Assembly (NCBI GenBank): GCA_016791115.1
Contig: JAEUNL010000062.1
Coordinates: 1-64,000 of the forward strand
Source of the DNA: Rhodocyclaceae bacterium
Lineage (GTDB): Bacteria > Pseudomonadota > Gammaproteobacteria > Burkholderiales > Rhodocyclaceae
DNA length: 64,000 nt
Direction: 5' to 3'
The notes beneath the pieces were generated by a model. The model saw only the letters and a list, made by a program, of their open reading frames with translations, was not told the DNA's origin and searched no databases. Below, piece after piece: positions 44,829 to 57,565 of the stretch. Each line of letters opens with the position of its first letter. Positions within the stretch are counted from its first letter, which is position 1. The translations under genes were made by a program, and so were the position numbers.

Positions 44829-46079
44829 TTACGCGCCATACACCGGAAACCGCTTGCACAGATCGGCGACCTTGCCGCGCACGCGTTCGATGTTGGCCTC
44901 GTCGTCGGGCGCATCGAGCACGTCGGCAAGCAGGTGTGCGACCTGTTCCGCCTCGATCTCGGTGAAGCCGCGCGTGGTCATCGCCGGCGCGCCGATGCGG
45001 ATGCCGGAGGTCACGAAGGGCTTCTGCGGATCGTTGGGAATCGCGTTCTTGTTGACCGTGATGTGGGCACGGCCGAGCGCCGCCTCGGCATCCTTGCCGG
45101 TGATGTTCTTCGCACGCAGGTCGAGCAGGAAGACGTGGCTTTCGGTACGCCCGGAGACGATGCGCATGCCGCGCTGCTCCGACAGCACGCGTGCCATGAC
45201 GCGCGCGTTGCCGATTACTTGCTCCTGGTAGTTGCGGAACTCGGGACTCATCGCCTCCTTGAGCGCCGCAGCCTTGGCGGCGATCACGTGCATCAGCGGG
45301 CCGCCCTGCAAGCCGGGGAAGATCGCCGAGTTGAGCGCCTTTTCATGCTCGGCCTTCATCAGGATCAGGCCGCCGCGCGGGCCGCGCAGCGTCTTGTGCG
45401 TGGTGGTGGTGACGACGTCCGCATGGGGCACCGGGTTCGGATAGAAACCCGCGGCGATGAGGCCGGCGTAGTGCGCCATGTCCACCATGAAGATCGCGCC
45501 GACATCCCTGGCCACCTTGGCGAAACGCTCGAAGTCGATGCGCAGCGCATAGGCCGACGCACCCGCGATGATCAGCTTCGGCTTGTGCTCGTGGGCCAGC
45601 CGCTCCATCGCGCCGTAGTCGATTTCCTCACGCTCGTCGAGGCCGTAGGCGACGACGTTGAACCACTTGCCGGACATGTTCACCGGAGAGCCGTGCGTGA
45701 GGTGGCCGCCATGGGCGAGGCTCATGCCGAGGATGGTGTCGCCCGGCTTGAGGAAGGCCATCAGCACCGCCTGGTTGGCCTGCGATCCCGAATTCGGCTG
45801 CACGTTGGCGGCCTCGGCGCCGAACAGTTTCTTGGCGCGATCGATCGCCAGTTGCTCGGCGACGTCAACGAACTCGCAGCCGCCGTAATAGCGCTTGCCG
45901 GGGTAGCCTTCAGCGTACTTGTTGGTGAGCTGCGAGCCCTGGGCTTCCATCACCGCGGCACTGACGTAGTTCTCCGAGGCGATCAGCTCGATGTGATCTT
46001 CCTGTCGCGTGTTCTCGGCCGAGATCGCCGCCCACAACTCGGGGTCGGTCCTGGCAAGGGTGTTCTGTCGTGAAAACAT
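44829..46079 (-). CDS. glyA: Serine hydroxymethyltransferase GlyA
   Basis: This 416-residue PLP enzyme has [12 protein letters not shown] near the start, [14 protein letters not shown], the PLP lysine in [16 protein letters not shown] and [17 protein letters not shown]. It interconverts serine and glycine with tetrahydrofolate. A TAGAAT -10-like box lies at 46132-46127 on the minus strand. Confidence 0.97.
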   Translation of the reverse strand: MFSRQNTLARTDPELWAAISAENTRQEDHIELIASENYVSAAVMEAQGSQLTNKYAEGYPGKRYYGGCEFVDVAEQLAIDRAKKLFGAEAANVQPNSGSQANQAVLMAFLKPGDTILGMSLAHGGHLTHGSPVNMSGKWFNVVAYGLDEREEIDYGAMERLAHEHKPKLIIAGASAYALRIDFERFAKVARDVGAIFMVDMAHYAGLIAAGFYPNPVPHADVVTTTTHKTLRGPRGGLILMKAEHEKALNSAIFPGLQGGPLMHVIAAKAAALKEAMSPEFRNYQEQVIGNARVMARVLSEQRGMRIVSGRTESHVFLLDLRAKNITGKDAEAALGRAHITVNKNAIPNDPQKPFVTSGIRIGAPAMTTRGFTEIEAEQVAHLLADVLDAPDDEANIERVRGKVADLCKRFPVYGA

Positions 46080-46393
46080 GGCAAGGCCTTGAGAGAAAAG
46101 AAGTAATTCGAGGCTGAGGGATATTCATTCTAGCACGCGCCTTGCGCGCCACCGACGCGCGCCCGGCGACGCGCCGCCGTACAGCGGATCCGTCCGGCAA
46201 GGAGCGGCGAGTCCGGATCGACGCCGCGCACTGTGCGGGCATTCAAAAACAATGCCGATGATGGGTATCGCCCCGCCATTCGCACTGGCATCGGGCCGAA
46301 CCATCTTCCGTTCGGCAACAAGGCCCTTTGCGGGGGGCCGTGGTCGACGACGATGGCGGTGCCGTAGCGCCTGTCGCGCTCCGATTCACCGGA
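46080..46393. other. 314-bp gap upstream of glyA
   Basis: It contains the glyA leader with a -10-like TAGAAT (minus strand, 46132-46127). No other gene, hairpin or repeat was recognised between it and the PhnD-type gene. Confidence 0.4.
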
Positions 46394-47206
46394 TCAGATG
46401 CCGAGCCAGGCGGTGAGTTCGGCCATCTGCGCGTCGTCGCCGCGCTGGAAGCCCTTGAATCCGATCTTCTGCAGGATCGCCGCCCCGCCGGGCGCCTTTT
46501 CCAGGCCGATGAACAGTTCGCGCACGCGCTCGGCATCCGCTGCCGGCAGGTTGGGCGAGGCGATCAACTGTTTGATCGGCACCGGGCGCGAGGCAAACAG
46601 CACGCGCCCACCCTTGGCTTCCCATTCCTTGATGACGGCGCCGGAGGCGGAAATGCCTATCTGGGCGAATCCGTTGTCGACCATGAAGGGCACGGCATCC
46701 TGGTAGCGCGTGGTCTGGATGTTCTCCTTTTTCGCATCGATGCCGAGATCGCGCATCGATGCGCGGGCAATCCACGCAGTGATCGAATCGGGATCGGGCA
46801 TCGCCATCGGCTTGCCCTTGATCTCCTTCGATTCCTTGAGGGTCGAACCCTTGGCGACAAAGAACCGCGCCTTGTACTCCGTGTATCCCGAAGTGAGCAC
46901 CAGCAGATGGTACTTCTGGTCGCGTATCGCACGCAGGCTGTGGTGCGCCGGGTGGATGAACGCCAGGTCGTAGCGCTTCGCCTCGAGCCCCTGGCGCAAT
47001 TCGACATAGTCGTCGACCGGATCGATGCGCACCGGCCGCTTGAGCGTCTTGCCGATCAGGTCCGCCAGCTCGCGAAAACGCTCCCGCGTCTCGATCGGCG
47101 TCACATGGTAAGTCGCACCCTCATTGACTGCGAAAACCAGCGGCTCCTGCGCCATCACTTTGAACGAAAACAGGAAAACAAGAAGCGCGATCGACAATTG
47201 CCGCAT
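46394..47206 (-). CDS. Phosphate/phosphonate-type (PhnD-like) periplasmic binding protein
   Basis: This 270-residue protein has a Sec signal (MRQLSIALLVFLFSFKVMAQ). The PhnD-like fold shows FAVNEGATYHVTPIETRERF, YDLAFIHPAHHSLRAI, and a hinge region TTRYQDAVPFMVDNGFAQIGISASGAV. No permease or ATPase of a phosphonate importer is adjacent. It may therefore be a lone sensor or scavenging component for a distant transporter, or have another ligand. Confidence 0.82.
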   Translation of the reverse strand: MRQLSIALLVFLFSFKVMAQEPLVFAVNEGATYHVTPIETRERFRELADLIGKTLKRPVRIDPVDDYVELRQGLEAKRYDLAFIHPAHHSLRAIRDQKYHLLVLTSGYTEYKARFFVAKGSTLKESKEIKGKPMAMPDPDSITAWIARASMRDLGIDAKKENIQTTRYQDAVPFMVDNGFAQIGISASGAVIKEWEAKGGRVLFASRPVPIKQLIASPNLPAADAERVRELFIGLEKAPGGAAILQKIGFKGFQRGDDAQMAELTAWLGI

Positions 47207-47255
47207 ACCGACCCCTACAGGATGGATGGAATTTGCAAACAATTGTAAAACGGAC

Positions 47256-50086
<2,831 letters not shown>

Positions 50087-50090
<4 letters not shown>

Positions 50091-50728
50091 CCCGGCAGTT
50101 CGTCCAGCGTTTCATCGAGATGCACGGATTCGCCCCACGTGCGCAGCACGAAACGGCCCGCCGCGCCCTCGCCATGCCAGTCGACCCAGTTGTAGGTGGC
50201 ATTGCCAATCAGGAAGTCGCGGGGCATTGCGAGGGGACGACCCGTTGCAAGGCGGTAGGCGATGTCGAGGACGCCGCCGTGCGTGACCACTAGCACCGTC
50301 TGTCCGGGATGCTGCTGCACGATGCGCCCGAGCGTCGCCTCGACGCGTGCCGCAAGCTCGAGCAGGCTCTCGCCGCCCGGCACGGCAAAGGCGGTATCGC
50401 GGGTCTCGAAACGTGCATACAGCGCCGCGTGTTCGCGCCGCGCGTCGTCGTAAGTCAGTCCTTCGAAAATGCCGAAACGGCGCTCGCGCAGTTGCGCATC
50501 GCAGCGCACGTCGAGTCCGAGTTCTTGCGCGATCGCGGCCGCCGTCTGGCGTGCGCGCGTCAGGTCGCTGCTGTAGATCGCCTGGATGCCGCGCCCGGCC
50601 AATCCGCGCGCGGCCGCAGCCGCCTGTTCGATGCCGCCCGGATTGAGCGGGATGTCGATGTGCCCCTGGATGCGCCGCTGCGCGTTCCAGTCGGTTTCGC
50701 CATGCCTTACAAGACAGAGTCGCGTCAT
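50087..50728 (-). CDS. Histidine phosphatase (phosphoglycerate mutase-like, CobC/GpmB type)
   Basis: This 213-residue protein has catalytic LVRHGETDWN near residues 5-14 (His8 in the RHG motif), SDLTRARQTA, and the second His in VVTHGGVLD. It hydrolyses phosphate esters; possible substrates range from phosphoglycerate to alpha-ribazole phosphate. It is translationally coupled (ATGA) to the ACP-ligase-acyltransferase gene, so a phospholipid- or glycolipid-related phosphatase is conceivable. Confidence 0.87.
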
Positions 50729-50856
50729 TTTTCGAGGTTCGGATAGAAGCTCACCGGCGAACCCGGCGCGCAGGAGAATAGTCGCGAGAAGGTTATCATA
50801 GCGCCGACATTCGACACAGGCGTCGCGCGGCGGCCCGCCATACAGGGAGAGTTCCG

Positions 50857-51453
50857 ATGGACCTTGCGCTCAGGCTGTCTCGCGCCATCGACGCGCTGAA
50901 CGAACGCATCGGCCGCGGCGTGCTCTGGCTGGTGCTGGTCGCGGTGCTGATCAGCGCCGGCAACGCCGTGATGCGCAAGACGTTCAACCTCAGTTCGAAT
51001 GCCTTTCTCGAAGTGCAGTGGTACCTGTTCTCCGCGGTGTTCCTGCTCTGTGCCGGTTACACGCTGTTGCGCGACGAACATGTGCGCATCGACCTGATCA
51101 GTGCGCGCTGCTCGCCGCGTGCGCGCGCCTGGATCGATATCGCCGGCACGCTGCTGTTCCTGCTGCCGATGACGCTGATATTGCTGCGCCTTTCGTGGCC
51201 GGTATTCGTCGACGCCTGGGCGAGCAGCGAAGTGTCGGGCAATGCCGGCGGCCTGCTGCGCTGGCCAGCCAAGCTGCTGATGCCGGCTGGCTTCGCGCTG
51301 CTTGCGCTGCAGGGCATCTCCGAACTGGTGAAGCGCATCGCCTTCCTTGCCGGGCGCGCCCCCGATCCGCTGGCGGCCCGGCACGGCCGGCGCAGCGAGC
51401 TGGACCTGGCGGACGAGATCGCACGCCAGCGCAGCGGCATCACGCATGATTGA
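50857..51453 (+). CDS. TRAP transporter small permease (DctQ type)
   Basis: This 198-residue membrane protein has four helices. WLVLVAVLISAGNAVMRKTFNLSSNAFLEVQWYLFSAVFLLCAGY is the DctQ signature region. It overlaps the DctM gene by eight bases. With DctM it forms the membrane part of a tripartite ATP-independent carrier for an organic acid. A DctP-type binding protein is encoded 4.5 kb away at 57566-58669. Confidence 0.9.
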   Translation: MDLALRLSRAIDALNERIGRGVLWLVLVAVLISAGNAVMRKTFNLSSNAFLEVQWYLFSAVFLLCAGYTLLRDEHVRIDLISARCSPRARAWIDIAGTLLFLLPMTLILLRLSWPVFVDAWASSEVSGNAGGLLRWPAKLLMPAGFALLALQGISELVKRIAFLAGRAPDPLAARHGRRSELDLADEIARQRSGITHD

Positions 51454-53014
51454 GTTTCTGGTCGCCAACATGGCGCCGGTGATGTTCGCGGCGCTCGTGG
51501 TGTTCCTAATGTTCGGCTATCCGGTGGCATTCGCGCTGGGCGCCAACGGCCTGTTGTTCGCCTTCGTCGGCATCGAACTCGGCCTGCTCGAACCCGCACT
51601 GTTGCAGGCATTGCCGGAGCGCGTGTTCGGCATCATGTCGAACGACACGCTGCTGGCGATTCCCTTCTTCACCTTCATGGGACTGATTCTCGAGCGTTCC
51701 GGCATGGCGGAGGACCTGCTCGACACCATCGGCCAGTTGTTCGGCCCGCTGCGCGGCGGACTGGCCTTCGCGGTGATCTTCGTCGGCGCGCTTCTCGCCG
51801 CCACGACCGGCGTCGTCGCCGCATCGGTGATCTCGATGGGCCTGATTTCGCTGCCGATCATGATGCGCTACGGCTACGACAAGCGCCTTGCCAGCGGCGT
51901 GATTGCCGCTTCCGGCACGCTGGCCCAGATCATTCCGCCCTCGCTGGTACTGATCGTCCTCGCCGACCAGCTCGGCCGGCCGGTGGGCGAGATGTATTCC
52001 GGCGCGCTGATCCCCGGCCTCGTGCTGACCGCCTGCTACGCCCTGTTCGTTCTCGCCGTCGCGGTGATCCGGCCCGCGGCAGCGCCGGCCCTGCCGCCGG
52101 AAGCACGCACGCTGCGCGGCAGCGCATTGTTGTTGCGCGTGGCAACGACGCTGCTGCCGCCGCTCGCGCTGATCTTTCTCGTGCTCGGCACCATCCTGCT
52201 CGGCATCGCCACCCCGACCGAGGGCGGCGCAATGGGCGCCAGCGGCGCGCTGGCCATGGCGATGCTGCGCAGGCGCCTGTCTTGGCCGCTGCTGCGCCAG
52301 GCGATGGACACCACCGCGCGGCTGTCGACGTTCGTGCTGTTCATCCTGGTCGGCTCGACGGTGTTCGGGCTCGTGTTCCGCGCGGTCAGCGGCGATCTGT
52401 GGGTGGAACACCTGCTGACGTCGTTGCCGGGCGGCGAACTCGGGTTCCTGATCGCCGTGAATGTGCTGGTGTTCCTGCTCGCGTTCTTTCTCGATTTCTT
52501 CGAACTGTCGTTCATCGTCGTGCCGCTGCTCGCGCCGGTGGCGGAAAAGCTCGGCATCGATCTCACGTGGTTCGGCGTGCTGCTCGCGATCAACATGCAG
52601 ACCAGCTTCATGCATCCGCCCTTCGGTTTTGCGCTGTTCTACCTGCGCAGCGTGGCACCGCCGTCGATCCGCTCGACCGACATCTATTGGGGCGCGGTGC
52701 CCTTCGTGCTGATCCAGATCGCGATGGTGGCACTGGTGATCGCCTTTCCGCAGCTCGTCACCGCCGGGCTCGACCGCAAGGCGCAGGTCGATGTCGACAG
52801 TGTCGAGATCGTGCTGCCGCGCGAGGCATCGTCCACCGGCACGGCCAGCGGCGATCCGCTGACGCGTGAGATCGAGGAAGACGCGCGTGCCCTGCGTCGC
52901 GCGTTCGGCATCGCGGCGCCGGCCAGCGAATTCCGCGACGACTCGGAAGCCGAGATCGAGGAAGCTCGCCGCGCGCTGGAAAAGGTGTTCGGGCAGTCGG
53001 GTCGCAAGCCATGA
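51446..53014 (+). CDS. TRAP transporter large permease (DctM type)
   Basis: This 522-residue protein has about 12 membrane helices. ALGANGLLFAFVGIE, IMSNDTLLAIPFFTFMGLILERS, GVVAASVISMGLISLP and ATPTEGGAMGASG are DctM signatures. A hydrophilic, acidic tail of about 75 residues follows the last helix, which is longer than usual for DctM. Start 51446 overlaps dctQ by eight bases; lysE starts four bases before its end. The substrate is likely a carboxylate; it is not determinable here. Confidence 0.9.
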   Translation: MIEFLVANMAPVMFAALVVFLMFGYPVAFALGANGLLFAFVGIELGLLEPALLQALPERVFGIMSNDTLLAIPFFTFMGLILERSGMAEDLLDTIGQLFGPLRGGLAFAVIFVGALLAATTGVVAASVISMGLISLPIMMRYGYDKRLASGVIAASGTLAQIIPPSLVLIVLADQLGRPVGEMYSGALIPGLVLTACYALFVLAVAVIRPAAAPALPPEARTLRGSALLLRVATTLLPPLALIFLVLGTILLGIATPTEGGAMGASGALAMAMLRRRLSWPLLRQAMDTTARLSTFVLFILVGSTVFGLVFRAVSGDLWVEHLLTSLPGGELGFLIAVNVLVFLLAFFLDFFELSFIVVPLLAPVAEKLGIDLTWFGVLLAINMQTSFMHPPFGFALFYLRSVAPPSIRSTDIYWGAVPFVLIQIAMVALVIAFPQLVTAGLDRKAQVDVDSVEIVLPREASSTGTASGDPLTREIEEDARALRRAFGIAAPASEFRDDSEAEIEEARRALEKVFGQSGRKP

Positions 53015-53643
53015 TGCCGCCCGACATGCTCGCTGCGTTCTTCGTTGCCTCGGTTGCACTCGGCATCGCACCGGGCCCGGACAACCTGTTCGTGCTCACG
53101 CAATCCACGTTGCACGGCGCACGTGCCGGCGTGATGGTGGTGCTCGGACTGTGCACCGGCCTGCTGGTTCACACCGCCGCAGTCGCGGCCGGCCTCGCCG
53201 CACTGATCCAGGCATCGGCAATTGCCTTCACGATACTCAAGGCGATGGGTGCCGCCTATCTGCTGTGGCTGGCATGGCAGGCCTGGCGTGCGGCCGGCAC
53301 CTCGGCTGCAGGCACGATCCGGGCGTCCGGCGCCCTGAGTGCGCGGCAGTACTTCCTGCGCGGCATCGCGATGAACCTGAGCAACCCGAAGGTGTCGCTG
53401 TTCTTTCTCGCCTTCCTGCCGCAGTTCGCGGACCCGGCGCGCGGGGCGCTCGTGCCGCAGCTCCTGCTGCTCGGCAGCGTGTTCATCGTCGCCACGCTGC
53501 TGGTGTTCGGCGCCATCGCACTCGCGGCCGCGCGGCTCGGCAAATGGCTCGGCAGCGCGCCCGGCGCGCACACCTGGCTCAATAGAGTGGCGGCGCTGAT
53601 CTTCGTTGCACTGGCAGCGCGGCTCGCCCTGCCCGGGCGTTGA
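53011..53643 (+). CDS. LysE-family amino-acid exporter
   Basis: This 210-residue protein has six helices. FVASVALGIAPGPDNLFVLTQS is the LysE/RhtB N-terminal signature, and NPKVSLFFLAFLPQFADP is the central conserved loop. It exports amino acids or related metabolites. It overlaps the DctM stop by four bases (ATGA), so it is expressed with the TRAP permeases. Confidence 0.88.
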   Translation: MMPPDMLAAFFVASVALGIAPGPDNLFVLTQSTLHGARAGVMVVLGLCTGLLVHTAAVAAGLAALIQASAIAFTILKAMGAAYLLWLAWQAWRAAGTSAAGTIRASGALSARQYFLRGIAMNLSNPKVSLFFLAFLPQFADPARGALVPQLLLLGSVFIVATLLVFGAIALAAARLGKWLGSAPGAHTWLNRVAALIFVALAARLALPGR

Positions 53644-53792
53644 TTGGCGCAATGCGTCTGCGGCTGCGCAGTGGGCGCGCGAACCCATGATCCAGGTCAA
53701 GTCGATCGAATCGATCCTTGCCGAGAATTGCGCGGCCCGCCGCGCCGCATATCGGCGACGCCAATGCGGGCACGACAGGTTGAGAGGCAGGC

Positions 53793-55154
53793 ATGCAAGG
53801 CAGGTTGTTCGACAGGTGGCTGTTCACAGGCGGGATGGCACTTGCTGTGGCGGATGGCGTGTTCCTGTTCCTCGGCGTGATCCTGTCGATGCTGTGGCGG
53901 CACTGGCTGGTGCCACGGGATCTGGTGGCCGACATCCCGTCCGCGATCGCCTTCGCCACGATAATGGTCGGATTCAGCGCCGTGCTCGGCATCTATTCGA
54001 CGAGACGGGACCGCACAGCGCTCGATTCGGTCATTCGCAACGTTCTCTCGCTTGCCGCCGCCGTGCCGCTGGCCTACTTCCTCTTCGAGTTCCGACACAC
54101 AACGGTGTCGACGATCGTGGCAATCGCGGTACTCGCGATCCTGCGCGCCCTCGTGGTGCATGCCGACGCACGGCACCTGCTTGCGCGGCGCGTCCTGATC
54201 GCGGGAACGGGACCCGAGGCCCTTGCCGTCCAGCAATCGCTCAAGCGCTTCGGCCCGGGCGTGGAACTGGTCGGGTTCTACGCCGGCAGCCACGCGCCGG
54301 CGTCGCCGAGCGTCCCGCCGGAGCAGATTCTGGGCGCCGACACATCGCTGCTTGCTTTGTCGCGACTCCACGGCGTTGACGAGATCGTGGTCGCCCTCGG
54401 CGACCGACGCGACGGCGCACTGCCGATGAACGATCTGCTCGACTGCCGGCTTGCCGGGGTACGCGTGCTGGACCTGTCGAGCTACTTCGAAACCGCACTC
54501 GGGCAGGTGCGTCTCGACTACCTGCGGGCCAGCTGGCTGATATTCGGCGAAGGCTTCCGCCACGGCATGCTGCGCTCGACCGCCAAGCGCGCGACAGACA
54601 TCTGCGCATCGGTGCTATTGCTCGTGCTGTGCGCGCCGCTGATGCTGGTTGCGGCATTGCTGATCGTGCTGGAGAGCGGCTTTCCGGTCCTCTACCGCCA
54701 GGAGCGGGTCGGCCAGGCGGGCAAGGTGTTCCGGATCATCAAGTTCCGCAGCATGCGCGTCGATGCGGAAGGCGACGGCACGCCGCGCTGGGCGGCATCG
54801 GACGACGCGCGGGTAACGCGGGTCGGCAAGATCATCCGCAAGCTGCGCATCGACGAATTGCCGCAACTGGTCAATGTGTTGAAGGGCGAGATGAGCCTGG
54901 TCGGACCGCGCCCGGAACGCCCCTACTTCGTCGAGCAGTTGCAGCGGGCGATTCCGTTCTACGCCGCACGCCACGGGGTGAAGCCGGGCATCACCGGCTG
55001 GGCACAGGTGCGATTCCGATATGGCGCGTCGATCGACGACGCCGGCAAGAAACTCCAGTACGACCTTTACTACGTGAAGAACCATTCGCTGCTACTCGAC
55101 TTCATCGTCCTGGTGGAGACGATCGGCATCGTGCTGCTGGGCAAGGGCCGTTAG
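53793..55154 (+). CDS. Exopolysaccharide sugar transferase of the PEP-CTERM-associated (EpsB/WbaP-like) type
   Basis: This 453-residue protein has four N-terminal helices and a central nucleotide-sugar-binding-like region (RVLIAGTGPEALAVQQSL). The C-terminal polyisoprenyl-phosphate sugar transferase domain has YRQERVGQAGKVFRIIKFRSM, VGKIIRKLRIDELPQL and SLVGPRPERP. This is the architecture annotated as PEP-CTERM-associated sugar transferase. It is monocistronic, starting at MQGRLFDRW. It starts polysaccharide synthesis on undecaprenyl phosphate, and would match the VPEID-CTERM sorting system at 2160-4121. Confidence 0.87.
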   Translation: MQGRLFDRWLFTGGMALAVADGVFLFLGVILSMLWRHWLVPRDLVADIPSAIAFATIMVGFSAVLGIYSTRRDRTALDSVIRNVLSLAAAVPLAYFLFEFRHTTVSTIVAIAVLAILRALVVHADARHLLARRVLIAGTGPEALAVQQSLKRFGPGVELVGFYAGSHAPASPSVPPEQILGADTSLLALSRLHGVDEIVVALGDRRDGALPMNDLLDCRLAGVRVLDLSSYFETALGQVRLDYLRASWLIFGEGFRHGMLRSTAKRATDICASVLLLVLCAPLMLVAALLIVLESGFPVLYRQERVGQAGKVFRIIKFRSMRVDAEGDGTPRWAASDDARVTRVGKIIRKLRIDELPQLVNVLKGEMSLVGPRPERPYFVEQLQRAIPFYAARHGVKPGITGWAQVRFRYGASIDDAGKKLQYDLYYVKNHSLLLDFIVLVETIGIVLLGKGR

Positions 55155-55267
55155 CCCGGAAGGCGCATACAGCGGACATCCTGGCGCGGCCCGCCCTGCG
55201 AGTGCCGAACCATGCGGGCCACCGGGCAGGCATGCTGCACAGCGCCTGTCCATGCGGGTTTCAGCCC
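55154..55267. repeat. Dispersed inverted-repeat element, copy E
   Basis: This 114-bp element follows the sugar transferase stop directly. The left arm GCCCGGAAGGCGCATACAG matches copies A-C. The right arm CCATGCGGGTTTCAGCCC belongs to a variant shared with copy F (GCGGGTTT). Arm complementarity is about 10 of 15. Confidence 0.5.
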
Positions 55268-55330
55268 ATCCTACTGCGAGGTAACGGGAGCGGGTGCCGT
55301 TGCGACTGCGGCGCCGCAACGGCCTCGGGT

Positions 55331-56347
55331 TCAGTGCCCGACCCGCGCCACCAGCTTGCCGAAATGCGTTGCGCTACGCATGCATTCGATGGCGGCTGGT
55401 ACCTCGTCGAACGCGTATTCGCGGTCGATGACCGGCTTGATGCCGTGGCAGCGGATGGCGTCGAGCATGGCCGCGAACATCGCGCGGCTGCCGACGAAAA
55501 TGCCGTGGATGCTCGCCACCTTGGGAATCAGCATGACCGGATTGGCCTGTGCCGCCATGCCGGTGAGCACGCCGATGTAGGCGATACGCCCGCCGACACG
55601 CACGCAGCGCAGCGAGCGCTCGAGCGTGCCCGGCCCGCCGACTTCGAGGATCACGTCGGCGCCGCGCCCTTCGGTAATGCGCATCACCTCCTGTTCCCAG
55701 TCGACATGGCGACGGTAGTTGATGCCGTGGTCGGCGCCGAGCTGGCGTGCGCGCTCAAGCTTCGCATCGCTGCTCGAGGTGATGATGACGCGCGCACCGG
55801 CCGCCTTGGCAAACTGGAGCCCGGCGATCGACACGCCCCCGGTGCCGAGCAACAGCACCGTCTGGCCGGGTTTGAGCGAACCGGCCTCGTGCAGCGCATT
55901 CCACGCGGTGACGCCGGCGCAGGGCAGCGTCGCCGCTTCGGCGAAGCTCAACGTATCGGGTATGCCGATGAGCTCGCTCTGGTCGGCGACAAAACGTTCG
56001 GTCAGCGCGCCGTCGATCTCGGCGCCGAGCGCACGCGACAGGCTCGCGGCATCCGCCGGGCCGGATTTCCAGTCGGGAAAGAAGGTCGTGGCAACACGAT
56101 CGCCCGGCTTGAACGCACTGACCCCGCTGCCGACCGCAACAACTTCGCCGGCACCATCGGAACACGGCACGCGCCCCGGCGCTATCGGTACGAAGTAGGT
56201 GTTGTCCGATGCCAGCAGATCCCGATAGTTGAAAGACACGGCCTTGATCGCCACCGCGACCTGATGTTCGCCAAGTTCACCCGGCACGAATTCGCGGCAT
56301 TGCATCGAGGATTGGCCGGGCTGCAGATGGATTTCGTAGCGCTTCAA
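55331..56347 (-). CDS. MDR-family oxidoreductase (zinc-less alcohol/quinone reductase type)
   Basis: This 338-residue protein starts with TTG behind AAGGAG (six-base spacer), which excludes the long Arg-rich upstream extension. CSDGAGEVVAVGSGV and LLLGTGGVSIAGLQFAKAAGARV (NAD(P) site) are MDR motifs. The zinc-binding GHExxG is replaced by DGAGEV, so it is a zinc-independent member. The substrate is unknown; it reduces or oxidises alcohols/quinones/enones. It is divergent from the gene at 56608. Confidence 0.87.
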   Translation of the reverse strand: MKRYEIHLQPGQSSMQCREFVPGELGEHQVAVAIKAVSFNYRDLLASDNTYFVPIAPGRVPCSDGAGEVVAVGSGVSAFKPGDRVATTFFPDWKSGPADAASLSRALGAEIDGALTERFVADQSELIGIPDTLSFAEAATLPCAGVTAWNALHEAGSLKPGQTVLLLGTGGVSIAGLQFAKAAGARVIITSSSDAKLERARQLGADHGINYRRHVDWEQEVMRITEGRGADVILEVGGPGTLERSLRCVRVGGRIAYIGVLTGMAAQANPVMLIPKVASIHGIFVGSRAMFAAMLDAIRCHGIKPVIDREYAFDEVPAAIECMRSATHFGKLVARVGH

Positions 56348-56386
56348 TTGGGGCTCCTTGATTTTGATTGTCGAAGCGACATTCTC

Positions 56387-56505
56387 GCAGAAACCCCAAG
56401 CCGGTCCGCAACGCGCGCGCAGGCCGACATCGGCGCCAGCGCGCATGCTGCGGGCGTCACCCGGCATGCCAGCCTGAGAGCGAGTATCCGCGCGGGTTTG
56501 CGGCC
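56387..56505. repeat. Possible repeat copy F (degenerate)
   Basis: CGCGCGGGTTTGCGGCC (about 56489-56505) resembles the right arm of copy E. A left counterpart CGCAGAAACCCC lies at 56387. The 119-bp spacing agrees with the family, but the arms match poorly. Confidence 0.3.
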
Positions 56506-56607
56506 ACCCGACTCGAACCACCCTATGTGATTTATTGCCGTGCACAAGCGCGAGCAGGTTTGGATAGAATGCGAGTCCCTCCTCACCCCGGTCAGACCAT
56601 CGGCCAC

Positions 56608-57531
56608 ATGGAAGCAGAAATAGCGCTCGGCACGCGCAGCGTCATCGACGGCGTGCTCCGAGGTTACTACTACGGTTACTGGATCAAGATCTACGAGGTC
56701 CCGGCCGACACGCTGCAGGCCAAGAAGCGCCTGATCGAGGCGCTTACGCGCCGCCTGTTCAATCATGTCGAGCATGGCCTGAACGTGCCCGGCCGGCGCC
56801 TCGACGAGGCACGCCGCGCCTACGACAGCGAGCCCGATGCCGCGCGCCGCCGCGTCAAGGGCGCAATGCTGGCCGGCGCGCTGTTCAATCGCGCGACCGA
56901 CATTTTCACCAAGCTGGTGGAGATGCAGGCCCTGGGCATCGACATTGCACACGACAACGCCCTGATGCGCGAATGCGGCAGCCATCTCCAGGAGGCCCTG
57001 TCGCTTGGCCGCCTGGTTCTGCACCGCAGCGGCGAGGAGGGCATCGACGAACTGTGGGGTGAGCCGTTCAAGGCGTTCACCGTGCCGCTCGAGGACTTCT
57101 ACGAAAGCCGCTACGTCAAGATCGCGCTGACCATGCGCGACATCGACCGCATCGCCGACACGTTGGTGGCGGTGTTCGAACCGCTGCCGACGTTCCGCGG
57201 CATCGAACGCGTCGCGCGCGAGTTCGCCGAAGCCGCGAAAGTGAAGTGCGAAACGCTGCGCACCGACGGCGGTATTTTCGACGTATGGAGCGATTTCGTG
57301 GTGGCGTCCGAGCTGTTGATTGCCATCGCGCCGGGGCCGTCGCCGCTGTGGACCGCGCCGCAGTTGCAGGGCTACGACGACGCGCTGGTGCTGATCGCCC
57401 AGGGCAGCGAACTGGTCGGGCACATCACGCGTGCGCGCACGCCGATGCCCAAGAGCACGCGCGAGTGGATCGATCGCTGCGAGAAATTCCGCGACAGTTA
57501 CGGCGAATTGCTGAGGACGGCCTTGCCCTGA
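56608..57531 (+). CDS. Helical protein of unknown function
   Basis: I do not recognise this 307-residue protein. It is predicted alpha-helical, rich in Arg, Glu and Ala, with a Tyr cluster near residues 18-27 (GYYYGYWIKIYE) and no signal or membrane segment. A conserved-looking stretch is EDFYESRYVKIALTMRDIDRIADTL. The start 56608 is preferred over an in-frame ATG at 56569 because a TAGAAT -10-like sequence covers the latter. It lies between the MDR oxidoreductase and a TRAP binding protein. Confidence 0.6.
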   Translation: MEAEIALGTRSVIDGVLRGYYYGYWIKIYEVPADTLQAKKRLIEALTRRLFNHVEHGLNVPGRRLDEARRAYDSEPDAARRRVKGAMLAGALFNRATDIFTKLVEMQALGIDIAHDNALMRECGSHLQEALSLGRLVLHRSGEEGIDELWGEPFKAFTVPLEDFYESRYVKIALTMRDIDRIADTLVAVFEPLPTFRGIERVAREFAEAAKVKCETLRTDGGIFDVWSDFVVASELLIAIAPGPSPLWTAPQLQGYDDALVLIAQGSELVGHITRARTPMPKSTREWIDRCEKFRDSYGELLRTALP

Positions 57532-57565
57532 GCCCGAGCGCGGCAGCGACGTGGTCTGCGGCCAG

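Noticed and set aside
53766-53780. GGCACGACAGGTTG before the EPS transferase considered as a sigma-54 promoter
   Set aside because: The GC element is one base off the required spacing and the -12 region reads TG, not GC.
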